Shown here piece after piece: positions 17,657-26,159 of a stretch of DNA of 64,000 bases (positions within the stretch are counted from its first letter, which is position 1; each line of letters starts with the position of its first letter). The stretch is from NCBI GenBank assembly GCA_013791775.1, contig VMTE01000044.1:242863-306862 (forward strand), in the 5' to 3' direction. The DNA comes from Hyphomonas sp. (GTDB lineage: Bacteria; Pseudomonadota; Alphaproteobacteria; Caulobacterales; Hyphomonadaceae). The notes below the pieces were generated by a model that was given only the letters and a program-made list of their open reading frames with translations, made no database searches and was not told the origin of the DNA. The position numbers and the translations under genes were made by a program.

Positions 17657-20600
17657 GTGCCAAGGTCTGGACTGACTCTTGAGGACTTTTTTTCACAGCC
17701 TCTTAAGTCATCTAATATTTGGAGAGGTCGTTGCCCACTCGCCGCGGCTCAGATTGGTGAACTCCTTGCTAGTGCGCTGCTTGAGTCCAAAAAGAGCTGT
17801 TCTGAGTTTCTGAATCGAGTCTCGAAGCGGGTGCCATACTTGAGCGAATTCATTGACATAGAAAGGCGGTTCACGCCGCTGCTTGAAGGCGAACCGCCTG
17901 ACGAACCAGAACGGTCACTGTACGCGCGGTTCTGGTCGGATTCTGAAGGCGAACCCTTCGACGCTTTGCTGTCGGCGCGCTGCAGCGTCATTCTCGGTAT
18001 GCAGGGATCAGGAAAGACGACTGAGCTCCGCCGCGCGCGCGAGAGATTGCGGCTTGCCGGCAAGGCCTGTTTCCTGGTGCGCCTAGAGACGCTCGAGAGG
18101 CTCGGACTGAGAGACAGCTTTGATCCGGAAGACAGAGATGCCCGCAGGCGTTTTGACCTCTGGCTCCTTTCGAAGACACCTGGCATCTTTCTACTGGACG
18201 CCCTTGATGAAGCGACACTTCCGGCGGGGGCAGGCGCCGAGGTGCTGACCGGCGCGATGAGAGCGTTTGAACAAGGCGTCGGCGAGGCTGGCGGGAGATG
18301 TACGCTCGTCATCACTTCCCGGGGAAGTGAATGGGACCACGAAACGGATCGCCGTCTGCTCATGGCATTGATGAGCGATCTCGTGGGTGAGACTTTTGAC
18401 AAGCTGCCCCGCGAGAAGGCGCTCAACGTGTACGCCCTTGCGGCGCTGAGCCGGCAACAGGTGGCAGCGCTCGCGACAGCTCGTGACATCGAAGGCGGCG
18501 CCTTTGTCAAAGCGATCCTCGACAATCGCTGCCAGGCGCTCGCCCGAACCCCGCTGGAAGTTGGCTACCTGTGTGATGTCTGGAAAGAGGATCTCGCGAG
18601 CGGACGTGCGTCGGCGGACAGTTTTTCGACACGGGCAAAACTCTTCGAAAGAGCAACCGAGTACAAGCTGCGTCCTCCTGCACAAGGATCAAGGCGGTCT
18701 AACTTGCCGAGGGACGCTGTCCTTGAGGGGGTTGAGGCGCTCGCAGCGGCGACGATCATCTGTGGTGTGAACGACATCTCACTGAACATGCAGACCGGTC
18801 GGGTCATCGATCCGGGAGATGTGCTGTCCGGCACGACACGAAGCTGGGCGGAATCCGAATTGCGCCAGCTCCTCAGTTTCGGATTTTTTGCGGCGGAGAT
18901 TGCAGGCAGGGTCCGGTTCGCTCACCGTGAAATGCGCGACTTTCTGGCTGCGCGTTATTTCGATCACCTGATAACGCAATCCGGAGGGGCGCTCGATTGT
19001 ATTGCGCCTTTGATCGCACGGTTCGGGCAGTATGAGACCATTCCCGGCGGGTTGTACAATTTCTTTGGATGGCTTGCGACGTTCAACGCCGCCGCCAGAA
19101 GAAGGGTAATCGCCCTGTATCCGACATTGATCATGGAAACGGGCGACCCTCGTAAAATATCGCCAGACGACCGTGCCAGGGCGCTCCGGGCGCATGCCGC
19201 GGCGTACCGAGACCGGGTGTCGCGTGGTCATTATTTCTACGATGCCGATCTTGTGGCTTTTTCAACGCCCGATCTGGCGCCAACACTCGCTGAACTGTTG
19301 CGGGATGCCACATCGCCAGAACTGTTGATGCATCTCCTCGAGATCGCGAGATGCGGGCGGTTCGTCGATCTCGCCGAACCGGTCTGTCTCCTCGCCTGCG
19401 ATCAGAGTCAAAAACTCAGTGTACGTACTGAAGCGCTCGCGGCGCTGCACGAGACCGGAAATGATATGGCCACTGGAAGGGCGCTCGACGCGGTCCGGCA
19501 GACCATCGCGTCCGGGGGGATCGTCTCACCGGACAGTGCCGGCCGCTGGAACGAATTCCTGATCATGGCCGCCAGATTGGCGACCGCCGGAGGCGGGCAG
19601 GTGGATTGCGCTCGCGAGTTTCTGGCGCCGTTAGCGCGCGAACGGCGTAACGGCTCTGCGATGGCTGGAAGCGTGGCAAAGACCATGGTCGACACCGATG
19701 ATCCTCAGCGCCGGAACGACTGGATCGCTCTGCTGATACCGTTAATTCTGTCTGGCCGCTCCGACGATCACGGTCGCGCACCAAAGTACGTCGTGGAGCG
19801 CCTTTGCCTGCTGCCGGCTGCAGCCTCACTCCTGGCTGATCGGCTGACTTGGACCGACGATGCGGCCGTCACGCCAGAATTACTGTACCTTGCAGAAGGC
19901 TTGTGCAGCCTGACTTACGAACAGGCGCCCTACCGGTATGCCGGTGACATAAAGGGATTTGCCAAGGGCTTGGCAAAGCGATGTGACATCAAAGCCGAGA
20001 TGCTGGCCAGCCGGTGGTCATCCCTTGAAGGCGATGCCCGCGGAAAGTCCTGGGATGTGATACATTATCTGGGGACGGATCGAACTGGATCGGACGAAGC
20101 CATCTGGCACGCCGGAGATGTTATCGAACAGCTGGAGCGCGCCAAGAAGGCTCAGAGCGAAGAAGACAAGGCCGCCCATTTTCACATCGCCCGGCAAATC
20201 GTCTCTGAACTGCGAAGCGATGCCGGGCGGACCGAAGCCTACGAAGCGCTTGTGGCGTTTGCGCGCCAAAGCGGCAGGAAGGATTTCAGGCGCCTTGTTG
20301 TCATGCGATGGCCTCGCCCCTTCTGGTCCTGGTGGAACCAGAACAGCTATATATTCAGATACGACCATGTAAAACGGGTTTGGCCGAGGCGGGTCAGGGA
20401 CATTTGCACGCGCAGCAGGCGGCGCATCTATGATCGCTGGTACAGATTGCGACATGCGAAAAAAACAGCGCGGGGCGAAGCTGGGAACGTACTCGCTTGG
20501 GCAGGGCGGCAGCATCGGCGAGACCATGAAGACAAGGGCGTTGCTGTCAATCTCGATGTGCTCGCCAAACGATATGGCCGCACTTTCGCCCGGCGCGCAG

Positions 20601-22159
20601 AGGCCGGATACCGTGCGCTCTGGCGGAAGGTTCAGCCGGGCCTGCCCCTCAACTGGGGAGAGCCACTCATCGAGGCGGCGGCGCTTGGGCTGGAGCGCGA
20701 TCTACAGCACGGCGGTACCCTGCAACCGGGTGAATCAGCGAAGGCAGCGACGATAATATTCTCCCTCTGGGGCGGCGCGCCTGACTGGGCGGGCGGCTGT
20801 CTGCCCGCGTATGCCGAGACCTTCCAGACCATTGCCCGCCCGGCCATCCGGGCGGAACTGCGACTTCCGGACGGAGATGCGCCGCGAAGCAACGGCACAA
20901 TTTCAACCATCGCCTACGGGCCGCTCCCATTCCAGGTTTTCCTTGCCAACACGCTCGTTGAGGAGCTGGTGGCATTCCCGGACGCTGCCCATGAAACGCT
21001 TCGGCAGATACTTTCGCTGGCGTTGCATCATCAGGCGGGCGTACTCATTCCAACCGAATTCATACGGCGAATGGCGGGCGCACTCCTGGCAGAAGGCCGG
21101 TTCGAAAAAGCCTTTCTGTGGGTCGAATTCTGGCTGAGACAGGATCCGGAGGCAACCTGGGAATGGCTCGAGCCGTGGTTCGGTCTCTGGGGCCGAACCA
21201 GTGACAGTCCTTACAGGTTCTTTCTGGCAAGCTACGGAGCCCTCGGGCAGAAGAGCCCGGGCGATCCCGAACCCAGAGAAGAATTCAGGACCTGCCCAAT
21301 AGTTCTGGCTGGCTTGCTGAAGGCTGCCTATCAAGTTGCCGATCCGCGCACGGACAATATCTACGAAGACGGCTATACACCCAACAGACGCGACAACTGC
21401 GCAGAGACCCGGCGCAATTGGCGGGAGAGATTGGGGGCGATGCAGTCGCCAGAGGCCCATTCGGCGCTTCTGGCGCTCGCCGGAGATCCGGATCTGTCGG
21501 ATCATTGCAGCGATTTTCTCTATCATGCCGACCGGCTCGCTCTGGCTGCAGCGCGGCACTTCCCTATTCCAGTCGGGGAAGTACGCCATTGGCTGGCCGG
21601 GCATTCGCCGGTGCCGCACGATCGGGCGAGTTATGCGGCTTATGTTTTCCGGCTCGCCGGCGCCCTGCTCGAGCGGTTTGCACATTCCGACCATGACGAA
21701 GCCCGGCCTTTCCGGCGGCTAAGCCGGCAGGACATCACATCGAGAGATGAAGCGGATGCCCGGAACTGGCTGAGCGCCCGTCTTGCTGAGGCCGGCGTGA
21801 GGGTTTTCGAGCCTGTCCGGGAGGCAGAAGTGGCGGAAGGCAATCGCACGGACATCCATTTGATTGCGCGGGATTCGGCGCTCGGAAAAGTCGTTCTGGA
21901 GGTAAAACTGGCAGACCGGCGACATTGGACCGGGGATATCCTAGTTTCGACTGTGGAGCTTCAGCTTCGGGACCAGTATCTCAGGGAGAATCATGCCCAT
22001 GCTGGAGGGATTGTCCTTATCAATACGCGGCGGGATGGATTTGCGAAGGAGGTTGCAGGGCAGACCGTCGACTTTGATGGCCTCTGCCGCGCCATCAAAG
22101 CCCGAATAGATGGCCTTGATGACGGTAAAACCTACTGCTTGCTGGCCATTACACTTTAG
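17657..22159 (+). CDS. giant STAND/NACHT-like NTPase with C-terminal PD-(D/E)XK-type nuclease motif
   Basis: 1500 residues from GTG at 17657, which has a G-rich stretch before it. A TTG at 17839 (reading SEFIDIERRF) is an alternative start that would remove 61 weakly coding residues. The P-loop domain has Walker A GMQGSGKTT (114-122), Walker B IFLLDALDEA (177-186) with the STAND-type D-x-x-D-E, and a sensor-like TLVITSRGSEW (216-226). Residues about 300-1370 look like an alpha-helical solenoid with many Leu/Ala pairs and no catalytic motif, suitable as a ligand sensor. Near the C-terminus, RTDIHL then VVLEVKLADRRHW gives Asp1399-x15-Glu1415-Val-Lys1417, a PD-(D/E)XK pattern, followed by a Gln/Tyr-rich helix (ELQLRDQYL). 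The inferred job is antiphage abortive defence: target sensing, NTP-driven assembly, DNA cleavage. Known Avs proteins carry the effector at the N-terminus, so this order is different. No TPR or WD motifs were seen. Confidence 0.8.
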   Translation: MPRSGLTLEDFFSQPLKSSNIWRGRCPLAAAQIGELLASALLESKKSCSEFLNRVSKRVPYLSEFIDIERRFTPLLEGEPPDEPERSLYARFWSDSEGEPFDALLSARCSVILGMQGSGKTTELRRARERLRLAGKACFLVRLETLERLGLRDSFDPEDRDARRRFDLWLLSKTPGIFLLDALDEATLPAGAGAEVLTGAMRAFEQGVGEAGGRCTLVITSRGSEWDHETDRRLLMALMSDLVGETFDKLPREKALNVYALAALSRQQVAALATARDIEGGAFVKAILDNRCQALARTPLEVGYLCDVWKEDLASGRASADSFSTRAKLFERATEYKLRPPAQGSRRSNLPRDAVLEGVEALAAATIICGVNDISLNMQTGRVIDPGDVLSGTTRSWAESELRQLLSFGFFAAEIAGRVRFAHREMRDFLAARYFDHLITQSGGALDCIAPLIARFGQYETIPGGLYNFFGWLATFNAAARRRVIALYPTLIMETGDPRKISPDDRARALRAHAAAYRDRVSRGHYFYDADLVAFSTPDLAPTLAELLRDATSPELLMHLLEIARCGRFVDLAEPVCLLACDQSQKLSVRTEALAALHETGNDMATGRALDAVRQTIASGGIVSPDSAGRWNEFLIMAARLATAGGGQVDCAREFLAPLARERRNGSAMAGSVAKTMVDTDDPQRRNDWIALLIPLILSGRSDDHGRAPKYVVERLCLLPAAASLLADRLTWTDDAAVTPELLYLAEGLCSLTYEQAPYRYAGDIKGFAKGLAKRCDIKAEMLASRWSSLEGDARGKSWDVIHYLGTDRTGSDEAIWHAGDVIEQLERAKKAQSEEDKAAHFHIARQIVSELRSDAGRTEAYEALVAFARQSGRKDFRRLVVMRWPRPFWSWWNQNSYIFRYDHVKRVWPRRVRDICTRSRRRIYDRWYRLRHAKKTARGEAGNVLAWAGRQHRRDHEDKGVAVNLDVLAKRYGRTFARRAEAGYRALWRKVQPGLPLNWGEPLIEAAALGLERDLQHGGTLQPGESAKAATIIFSLWGGAPDWAGGCLPAYAETFQTIARPAIRAELRLPDGDAPRSNGTISTIAYGPLPFQVFLANTLVEELVAFPDAAHETLRQILSLALHHQAGVLIPTEFIRRMAGALLAEGRFEKAFLWVEFWLRQDPEATWEWLEPWFGLWGRTSDSPYRFFLASYGALGQKSPGDPEPREEFRTCPIVLAGLLKAAYQVADPRTDNIYEDGYTPNRRDNCAETRRNWRERLGAMQSPEAHSALLALAGDPDLSDHCSDFLYHADRLALAAARHFPIPVGEVRHWLAGHSPVPHDRASYAAYVFRLAGALLERFAHSDHDEARPFRRLSRQDITSRDEADARNWLSARLAEAGVRVFEPVREAEVAEGNRTDIHLIARDSALGKVVLEVKLADRRHWTGDILVSTVELQLRDQYLRENHAHAGGIVLINTRRDGFAKEVAGQTVDFDGLCRAIKARIDGLDDGKTYCLLAITL

Positions 22160-22186
22160 AAATTCTGGATCCGAAGTGTTGCAATA

Positions 22187-22215
22187 ATCAAACGTAAACC
22201 TATTTCATGTTTGAT
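22187..22215 (+). promoter_or_regulatory. candidate HipB operator
   Basis: Inverted repeat ATCAAAC (22187-22193) and GTTTGAT (22209-22215), 15-base spacer, in the AT-rich 79-base gap before hipB. Spacing and position suit an XRE-family dimer repressing its own hipBA promoter. The sequence differs from the E. coli TATCC-N8-GGATA site. Confidence 0.5.
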
Positions 22216-22238
22216 AAATGCGACACAGGAGCAGGTTG

Positions 22239-22574
22239 ATGGCAAAGCAGACCCGAACCTATGCGGCGATGACGAAAGATGCGCTCATCCTGATGGGTAA
22301 GCAGATTCAGCTTGCCCGAAAGGCACGGCACATGTCTGCCGCCGAACTGGCAGAACGCGTCGGCGTCGCGCGCTCCACTCTCTGGCGTATCGAACAGGGG
22401 GAGCCTGGTGTCGAGATCGGACTGGTCTTTGAAGCGGCAATCCTGGCCGGTGTTCCGCTCTTCGAGAAGGCGAGTGGACAACTGACAGCCGAAATCGAAC
22501 GGCTGAACGACAAGCTCGCACTGCTTCCGGCATCCATTCGCGACCGCTCTGCGGAGTTGAAAGATGACTTCTGA
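22239..22574 (+). CDS. hipB: HipB-like XRE-family antitoxin/repressor
   Basis: 111 residues from ATG 22239, chosen because AGGAG lies seven bases upstream; an ATG at 22218 has no such site. Residues 17-75 form a helix-turn-helix (GKQIQLARKARHMSAAELAERVGV then STLWRIEQG). The C-terminal part is helical and ends KDDF. It would bind DNA as a dimer and hold HipA inactive. Its stop overlaps the hipA start by 11 bases, so expression is coupled. Confidence 0.87.
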   Translation: MAKQTRTYAAMTKDALILMGKQIQLARKARHMSAAELAERVGVARSTLWRIEQGEPGVEIGLVFEAAILAGVPLFEKASGQLTAEIERLNDKLALLPASIRDRSAELKDDF

Positions 22575-23856
22575 GGTGGCCGCTCCAGGTGAAGCTTTTG
22601 TATGGATATGGCTCCCCGGCGCGCTGGAGCCTGTTGTGGCGGGCCGGATTGCGCGGGACGGACAGCTGTTTGTTTTCAACTATGGTCAGTCCTACCTGAA
22701 CCGCACGGATGCGATCTCCCTGTTACCGAACGAACTCCCGCTCCAGGCCGGGCTGCAGCGCCCGCTGGCGCCGCTCACCATGGCCGGCTGCCTGAGGGAT
22801 GCGTCACCGGATGCCTGGGGGCGCCGGGTCATCATCAATCGGCTTACCGGCTTGAAGGGGCAGGCTGCCGGCGCGGTGGAACTGGGCGAGCTGACCTATC
22901 TGCTCGAATCCGGATCGGACCGGATTGGCGGACTGGATTTCCAGGCGCAGGCGGATGCGTACATTCCGAGAGGCGGGCGTGAAGCGACGCTCGAAGAGCT
23001 CCAGGCCTCGGCCGAAAAGGTACTCGCAGGTGAGCCGCTTCATCCTGAAATCGACCGTGCCCTGCATCATGGAAGTTCGATAGGCGGGGCGCGGCCAAAG
23101 GCGCTCCTGACTAATGGCGACAAGAAGCTGATCGCGAAATTCTCGGCCTCGTCGGATACCTACAGCGTGGTGAAGGCTGAATTCATCGCCATGCGCCTGG
23201 CAGCCCGGTGCGGCATCGATGCCGCACCCGTCGAACTCGTCTCGGTGTCCGGCAAGGATATCCTCCTTGTCGAGCGGTTCGACCGCGTCGCGCATGCCGG
23301 GCAATGGTCGCGCAGGATGATGATTTCTGCGCTGACGCTGTTCGGGCTCGACGAGCTTGCGGCGCGCCATGCCTCCTATGAGGATCTTGCTGAAATCATC
23401 CGGACACGGTTTACCGCGCCTCGCGACACCTTGCACAACCTGTTCCGCCGGCTCGTGTTCAACATTCTCGTGGGCAATACGGATGATCACGCCCGCAATC
23501 ATGCGGCCTTCTGGGATGGCCAGGCGCTGAGCCTGACACCGGCTTATGACATCTGTCCTCAGGCGCGCACCGGGCGTGAAGCCAATCAGGCCATGAAGGT
23601 CCACCGCGAAACGCGCCAGAGCCAGCTTGTGACAGCCCTTCGCCTCGCGCCAGCCTGCCTGCTGGATGAAGCCGAGGCGGCTCGGATCATCACTTACCTT
23701 GTCGAGGGTATTGCCGCGATGTGGACGGAAGTTGTCGATGAAGCTGAGCTGTCCGATGTCGACAGGCGGCTGTTCTGGCGGCGCCAGTTCCTGCACCCCT
23801 ATGCATTCGAGGGCGTTGAAGGCCCACTGAGTGGCCTGGCGTGTTGGGTGGAGTAA
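22564..23856 (+). CDS. hipA: HipA-like serine/threonine kinase toxin
   Basis: 430 residues, close to E. coli HipA. The N-terminal subdomain (about 10-115) has SLLPNELPLQ and the DASPDAWGRR motif at 79-88. The kinase core shows the Gly-rich loop GSSIGGARPKA (170-180), VERFDR (236-241), the catalytic loop GNTDDHARNH (304-313) and the YDICP metal-binding segment (328-332). HipA phosphorylates aminoacyl-tRNA synthetases (GltX in E. coli) and induces growth arrest. All catalytic residues appear intact. A third gene follows after only 5 bases, which is not part of the classical hipBA module. Confidence 0.9.
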   Translation: MTSEVAAPGEAFVWIWLPGALEPVVAGRIARDGQLFVFNYGQSYLNRTDAISLLPNELPLQAGLQRPLAPLTMAGCLRDASPDAWGRRVIINRLTGLKGQAAGAVELGELTYLLESGSDRIGGLDFQAQADAYIPRGGREATLEELQASAEKVLAGEPLHPEIDRALHHGSSIGGARPKALLTNGDKKLIAKFSASSDTYSVVKAEFIAMRLAARCGIDAAPVELVSVSGKDILLVERFDRVAHAGQWSRRMMISALTLFGLDELAARHASYEDLAEIIRTRFTAPRDTLHNLFRRLVFNILVGNTDDHARNHAAFWDGQALSLTPAYDICPQARTGREANQAMKVHRETRQSQLVTALRLAPACLLDEAEAARIITYLVEGIAAMWTEVVDEAELSDVDRRLFWRRQFLHPYAFEGVEGPLSGLACWVE

Positions 23857-23861
23857 GGACC

Positions 23862-25433
23862 ATGGACGATGATCGCATCGGCACGATCGGGCAGAATGAA
23901 TTCTTCAGCCTGTGCGAACGCGAACGCCTGTATGCGTCCCGGCCCGAACCAGACCGCACCGGAAAGGATTTTATTGTCGAGTGGAAACCTGACGAAGGGA
24001 ATGGATTTGATACACGGCCACCGCCGCGCAAATGCCTGGTTCAGGTCAAATCGACCCGGCTCGGATCAAGACAGGTCCGCGTGAAACTCAGCGCGGCAGA
24101 ATGGCTGGCCAAGGATCTCAGTCCCGCTTTCTTTATATGTGCGGTTATTGATGAGGCGGAGACAGTCGATCACTATGTCGGATACCATATCGCGAATGTC
24201 TGGCTGGAACGCATACTGGCAAGATTGCGCAAGGCGGCAGTGGAGCGCAAAAACCCGAGTAATCTCTCCGTCACGCTGACATTGTCCAAGGGGCACGCGT
24301 TGCCGCCGCCCAAGGTTCGGGACTGGCTGGAGGAGGTATGCGGCGCGGATATGGCTCTCTATTCAGCCGAAAAATCTCTCGCGCTGAAAACGCTGGGATA
24401 CGACGATGATGGCCCTGAATATGTCATGACGTTTTCGGCGAGTAGCGTAGACGAAATCGTTGAATGCCTCCTGGGCCAGCGTGAACTGGATGCGTCTTTC
24501 GGGCCGCCGCTTCGCAGCCGGTTCGGGGTCAAGGCCGAGGCGCCGGACGAACTTGTTCTTCCGCCTGCAGGCCGGGTTTCTGCTACGCCGCGCGATTGCG
24601 ACCCGTGGGTAGCGGAGGTCCTCGACGAGGCTGGCGCTCCGCAGGCCTCCATTGAACTGAACGGTCAGACAATCGCGTTTGAAGGTCTGCCGCGAGAGCA
24701 TTGGCGGTCCGAAGCGACCAACGATCTCATTCGGATTTCGATCCTGAGGCAGTCGGTAACCGTGAAATTTCTCGCCGCACAGTTGCTGGACAGGACGCAC
24801 AGTCTCGACCGGTTGATCAGGAGTGTCGAATTCTGGCTGTCATTGGTATCGTGCGGGGGCCGGTTCAGAATTCTGAAGCTGAACAGATACTCTCCGGATA
24901 TGCAGATCAAGGGCATGACAAGCAATCTTGATCCCGTGCTCGAACGCGGTCTTGACCTCCTGAAGGCGGCGCGGACCCTGTATGCTTATTGTCAGATTGA
25001 TAGCCCGACAATCAGTTACGAGTCTCTCACAGAGAGGGCACGTCAAATCATCCATGCTGCCCAACAGCTCGACTTGCGTCAGGCCGCGGACTCCTGGGTT
25101 ATCTGCGAGTGTCGACCTGAAAATGTAGAGGAACTTGCCGAACGGCTTTCTGGCGGCGTGACCCTACTGATGACCTTTCCTGTAGATTTGGGCGACGACA
25201 TACTCGCCTTTTCGGTTGCTTATGCGGTCCGGCCCGAATGGAGGGGAGCGACGCTGAAACTCCATGCCACGAGCCGGTTTCCACTTCGAGGTTGCAGGCT
25301 CGAGCGAAATGATCCCGTCAAGGACTATGAGTCTTTTGTCGCCGGGATTCGGGGGGAGGTGTCTCCGGCCTTGCACGCACATATCCCTTTGATCGTGATA
25401 GACGCTGAGCCAACTGCTGAGGCAGAGAGCTGA
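23862..25433 (+). CDS. DUF4365-like nuclease-fold protein linked to hipBA
   Basis: 523 residues from ATG 23862 (AAGGA upstream). The first 110 residues match the DUF4365 type: IGTIGQNEFFSLCER with Glu13, GKDFIVEW with Asp36, and CLVQVKSTR with Gln61-x-Lys63. This is a PD-(D/E)XK arrangement in which the acidic residue is Gln, as in some Mrr-like enzymes. The remaining 400 residues are mixed alpha/beta with no recognised domain. Five bases separate it from hipA, so hipB-hipA-this gene is an operon. It may be an effector, a DNA-sensing arm or a second toxin; whether it cuts DNA cannot be told from the sequence. Confidence 0.72.
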   Translation: MDDDRIGTIGQNEFFSLCERERLYASRPEPDRTGKDFIVEWKPDEGNGFDTRPPPRKCLVQVKSTRLGSRQVRVKLSAAEWLAKDLSPAFFICAVIDEAETVDHYVGYHIANVWLERILARLRKAAVERKNPSNLSVTLTLSKGHALPPPKVRDWLEEVCGADMALYSAEKSLALKTLGYDDDGPEYVMTFSASSVDEIVECLLGQRELDASFGPPLRSRFGVKAEAPDELVLPPAGRVSATPRDCDPWVAEVLDEAGAPQASIELNGQTIAFEGLPREHWRSEATNDLIRISILRQSVTVKFLAAQLLDRTHSLDRLIRSVEFWLSLVSCGGRFRILKLNRYSPDMQIKGMTSNLDPVLERGLDLLKAARTLYAYCQIDSPTISYESLTERARQIIHAAQQLDLRQAADSWVICECRPENVEELAERLSGGVTLLMTFPVDLGDDILAFSVAYAVRPEWRGATLKLHATSRFPLRGCRLERNDPVKDYESFVAGIRGEVSPALHAHIPLIVIDAEPTAEAES

Positions 25434-25721
25434 TCGAGGGCGGGAGCGGCGGCGCTGAACCCGGATCCTGACGTCGGATACCGGAGCCGTCTGGCAACTT
25501 CAGGAGCGGCGCGCCTTAGCGAGCAGCTACCGGCTTGTGCTGGACCACCGCGAAATTGCGGCGCCAGTCATAGATTGTCTACGTTGCCCAACCGTCCGAT
25601 GCTTCTGCCTCAATCGCAAGCTGCCGACTCCAAGCTATGATAACGAAAGTCGAGTGAGTGACGTCCAACTACCTGGCAGCAATTGCCGGGCTTCCAGCGG
25701 ATAATCGGACGTAGTTGGCGA
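25434..25721. other. non-coding junction between defence and metal islands
   Basis: 288 bases without a full gene. Inverted repeat CCAACTAC (25665-25672) and GTAGTTGG (25711-25718) encloses a smaller CTGG/CCAG stem. On the minus strand, roughly 25515-25640 reads as a short interrupted frame (IEAEASDGWAT, stop, TIYDWRRNFAVVQHK) that could be the remnant of a lost gene. No transposase could be identified. Confidence 0.35.
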
Positions 25722-26159
25722 CTAATTGACGGGTTGTGTGAGGCAATCGGTACCTTCTGTTGCTGTGTTGCAGATGGACGTGATGCGAAAGGACCCGTCG
25801 CGACCTCGCTTGACCATGAAAGACACCGCGTCTCCTTCTGCGAACCCCGACAGGTCGATATCATCCAGAATGCCGAATCCCATGGTCATGGCGCCCATGT
25901 CGATGCCGTTAAACGGACCGTGCTCGATGGTCAGGAAGTCGCCGTTCTGACCAATAGACCTGATTGTGCCTGTGGCCTGACCTGAACCATTTCCCGCAGC
26001 TTCGCTGACTGCCGCAGCGTCGGGGCTGCTGCCTTCAGTTGGCATGTCGGCTGCCGCCTTTGTCGCCGGCGCCTCCGGAAAAGGTGCTTCCTGTGCTTTA
26101 CCGCAGGCAGTCAGGCCGAAGGCCAGCAGGCTGGCTGCAAGATAGTTGAGGGCTTTCAT
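25722..26159 (-). CDS. cusF: CusF-like periplasmic copper-binding lipoprotein
   Basis: 145 residues. Lipoprotein signal with lipobox LTAC (Cys19), an Ala/Pro/Ser-rich linker to about residue 60, then a CusF small barrel: GTIRSIGQNGDFLTIEHGP, DMGAMTMGF with the Met pair, and FAEGDAVSFMVKR. CusF hands Cu(I)/Ag(I) to CusB. The His in EHGP and the Met pair match the metal-site spacing of the family. The start overlaps the cusA stop by 4 bases, making it the last gene of cusCBA-F. Confidence 0.88.
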   Translation of the reverse strand: MKALNYLAASLLAFGLTACGKAQEAPFPEAPATKAAADMPTEGSSPDAAAVSEAAGNGSGQATGTIRSIGQNGDFLTIEHGPFNGIDMGAMTMGFGILDDIDLSGFAEGDAVSFMVKRGRDGSFRITSICNTATEGTDCLTQPVN

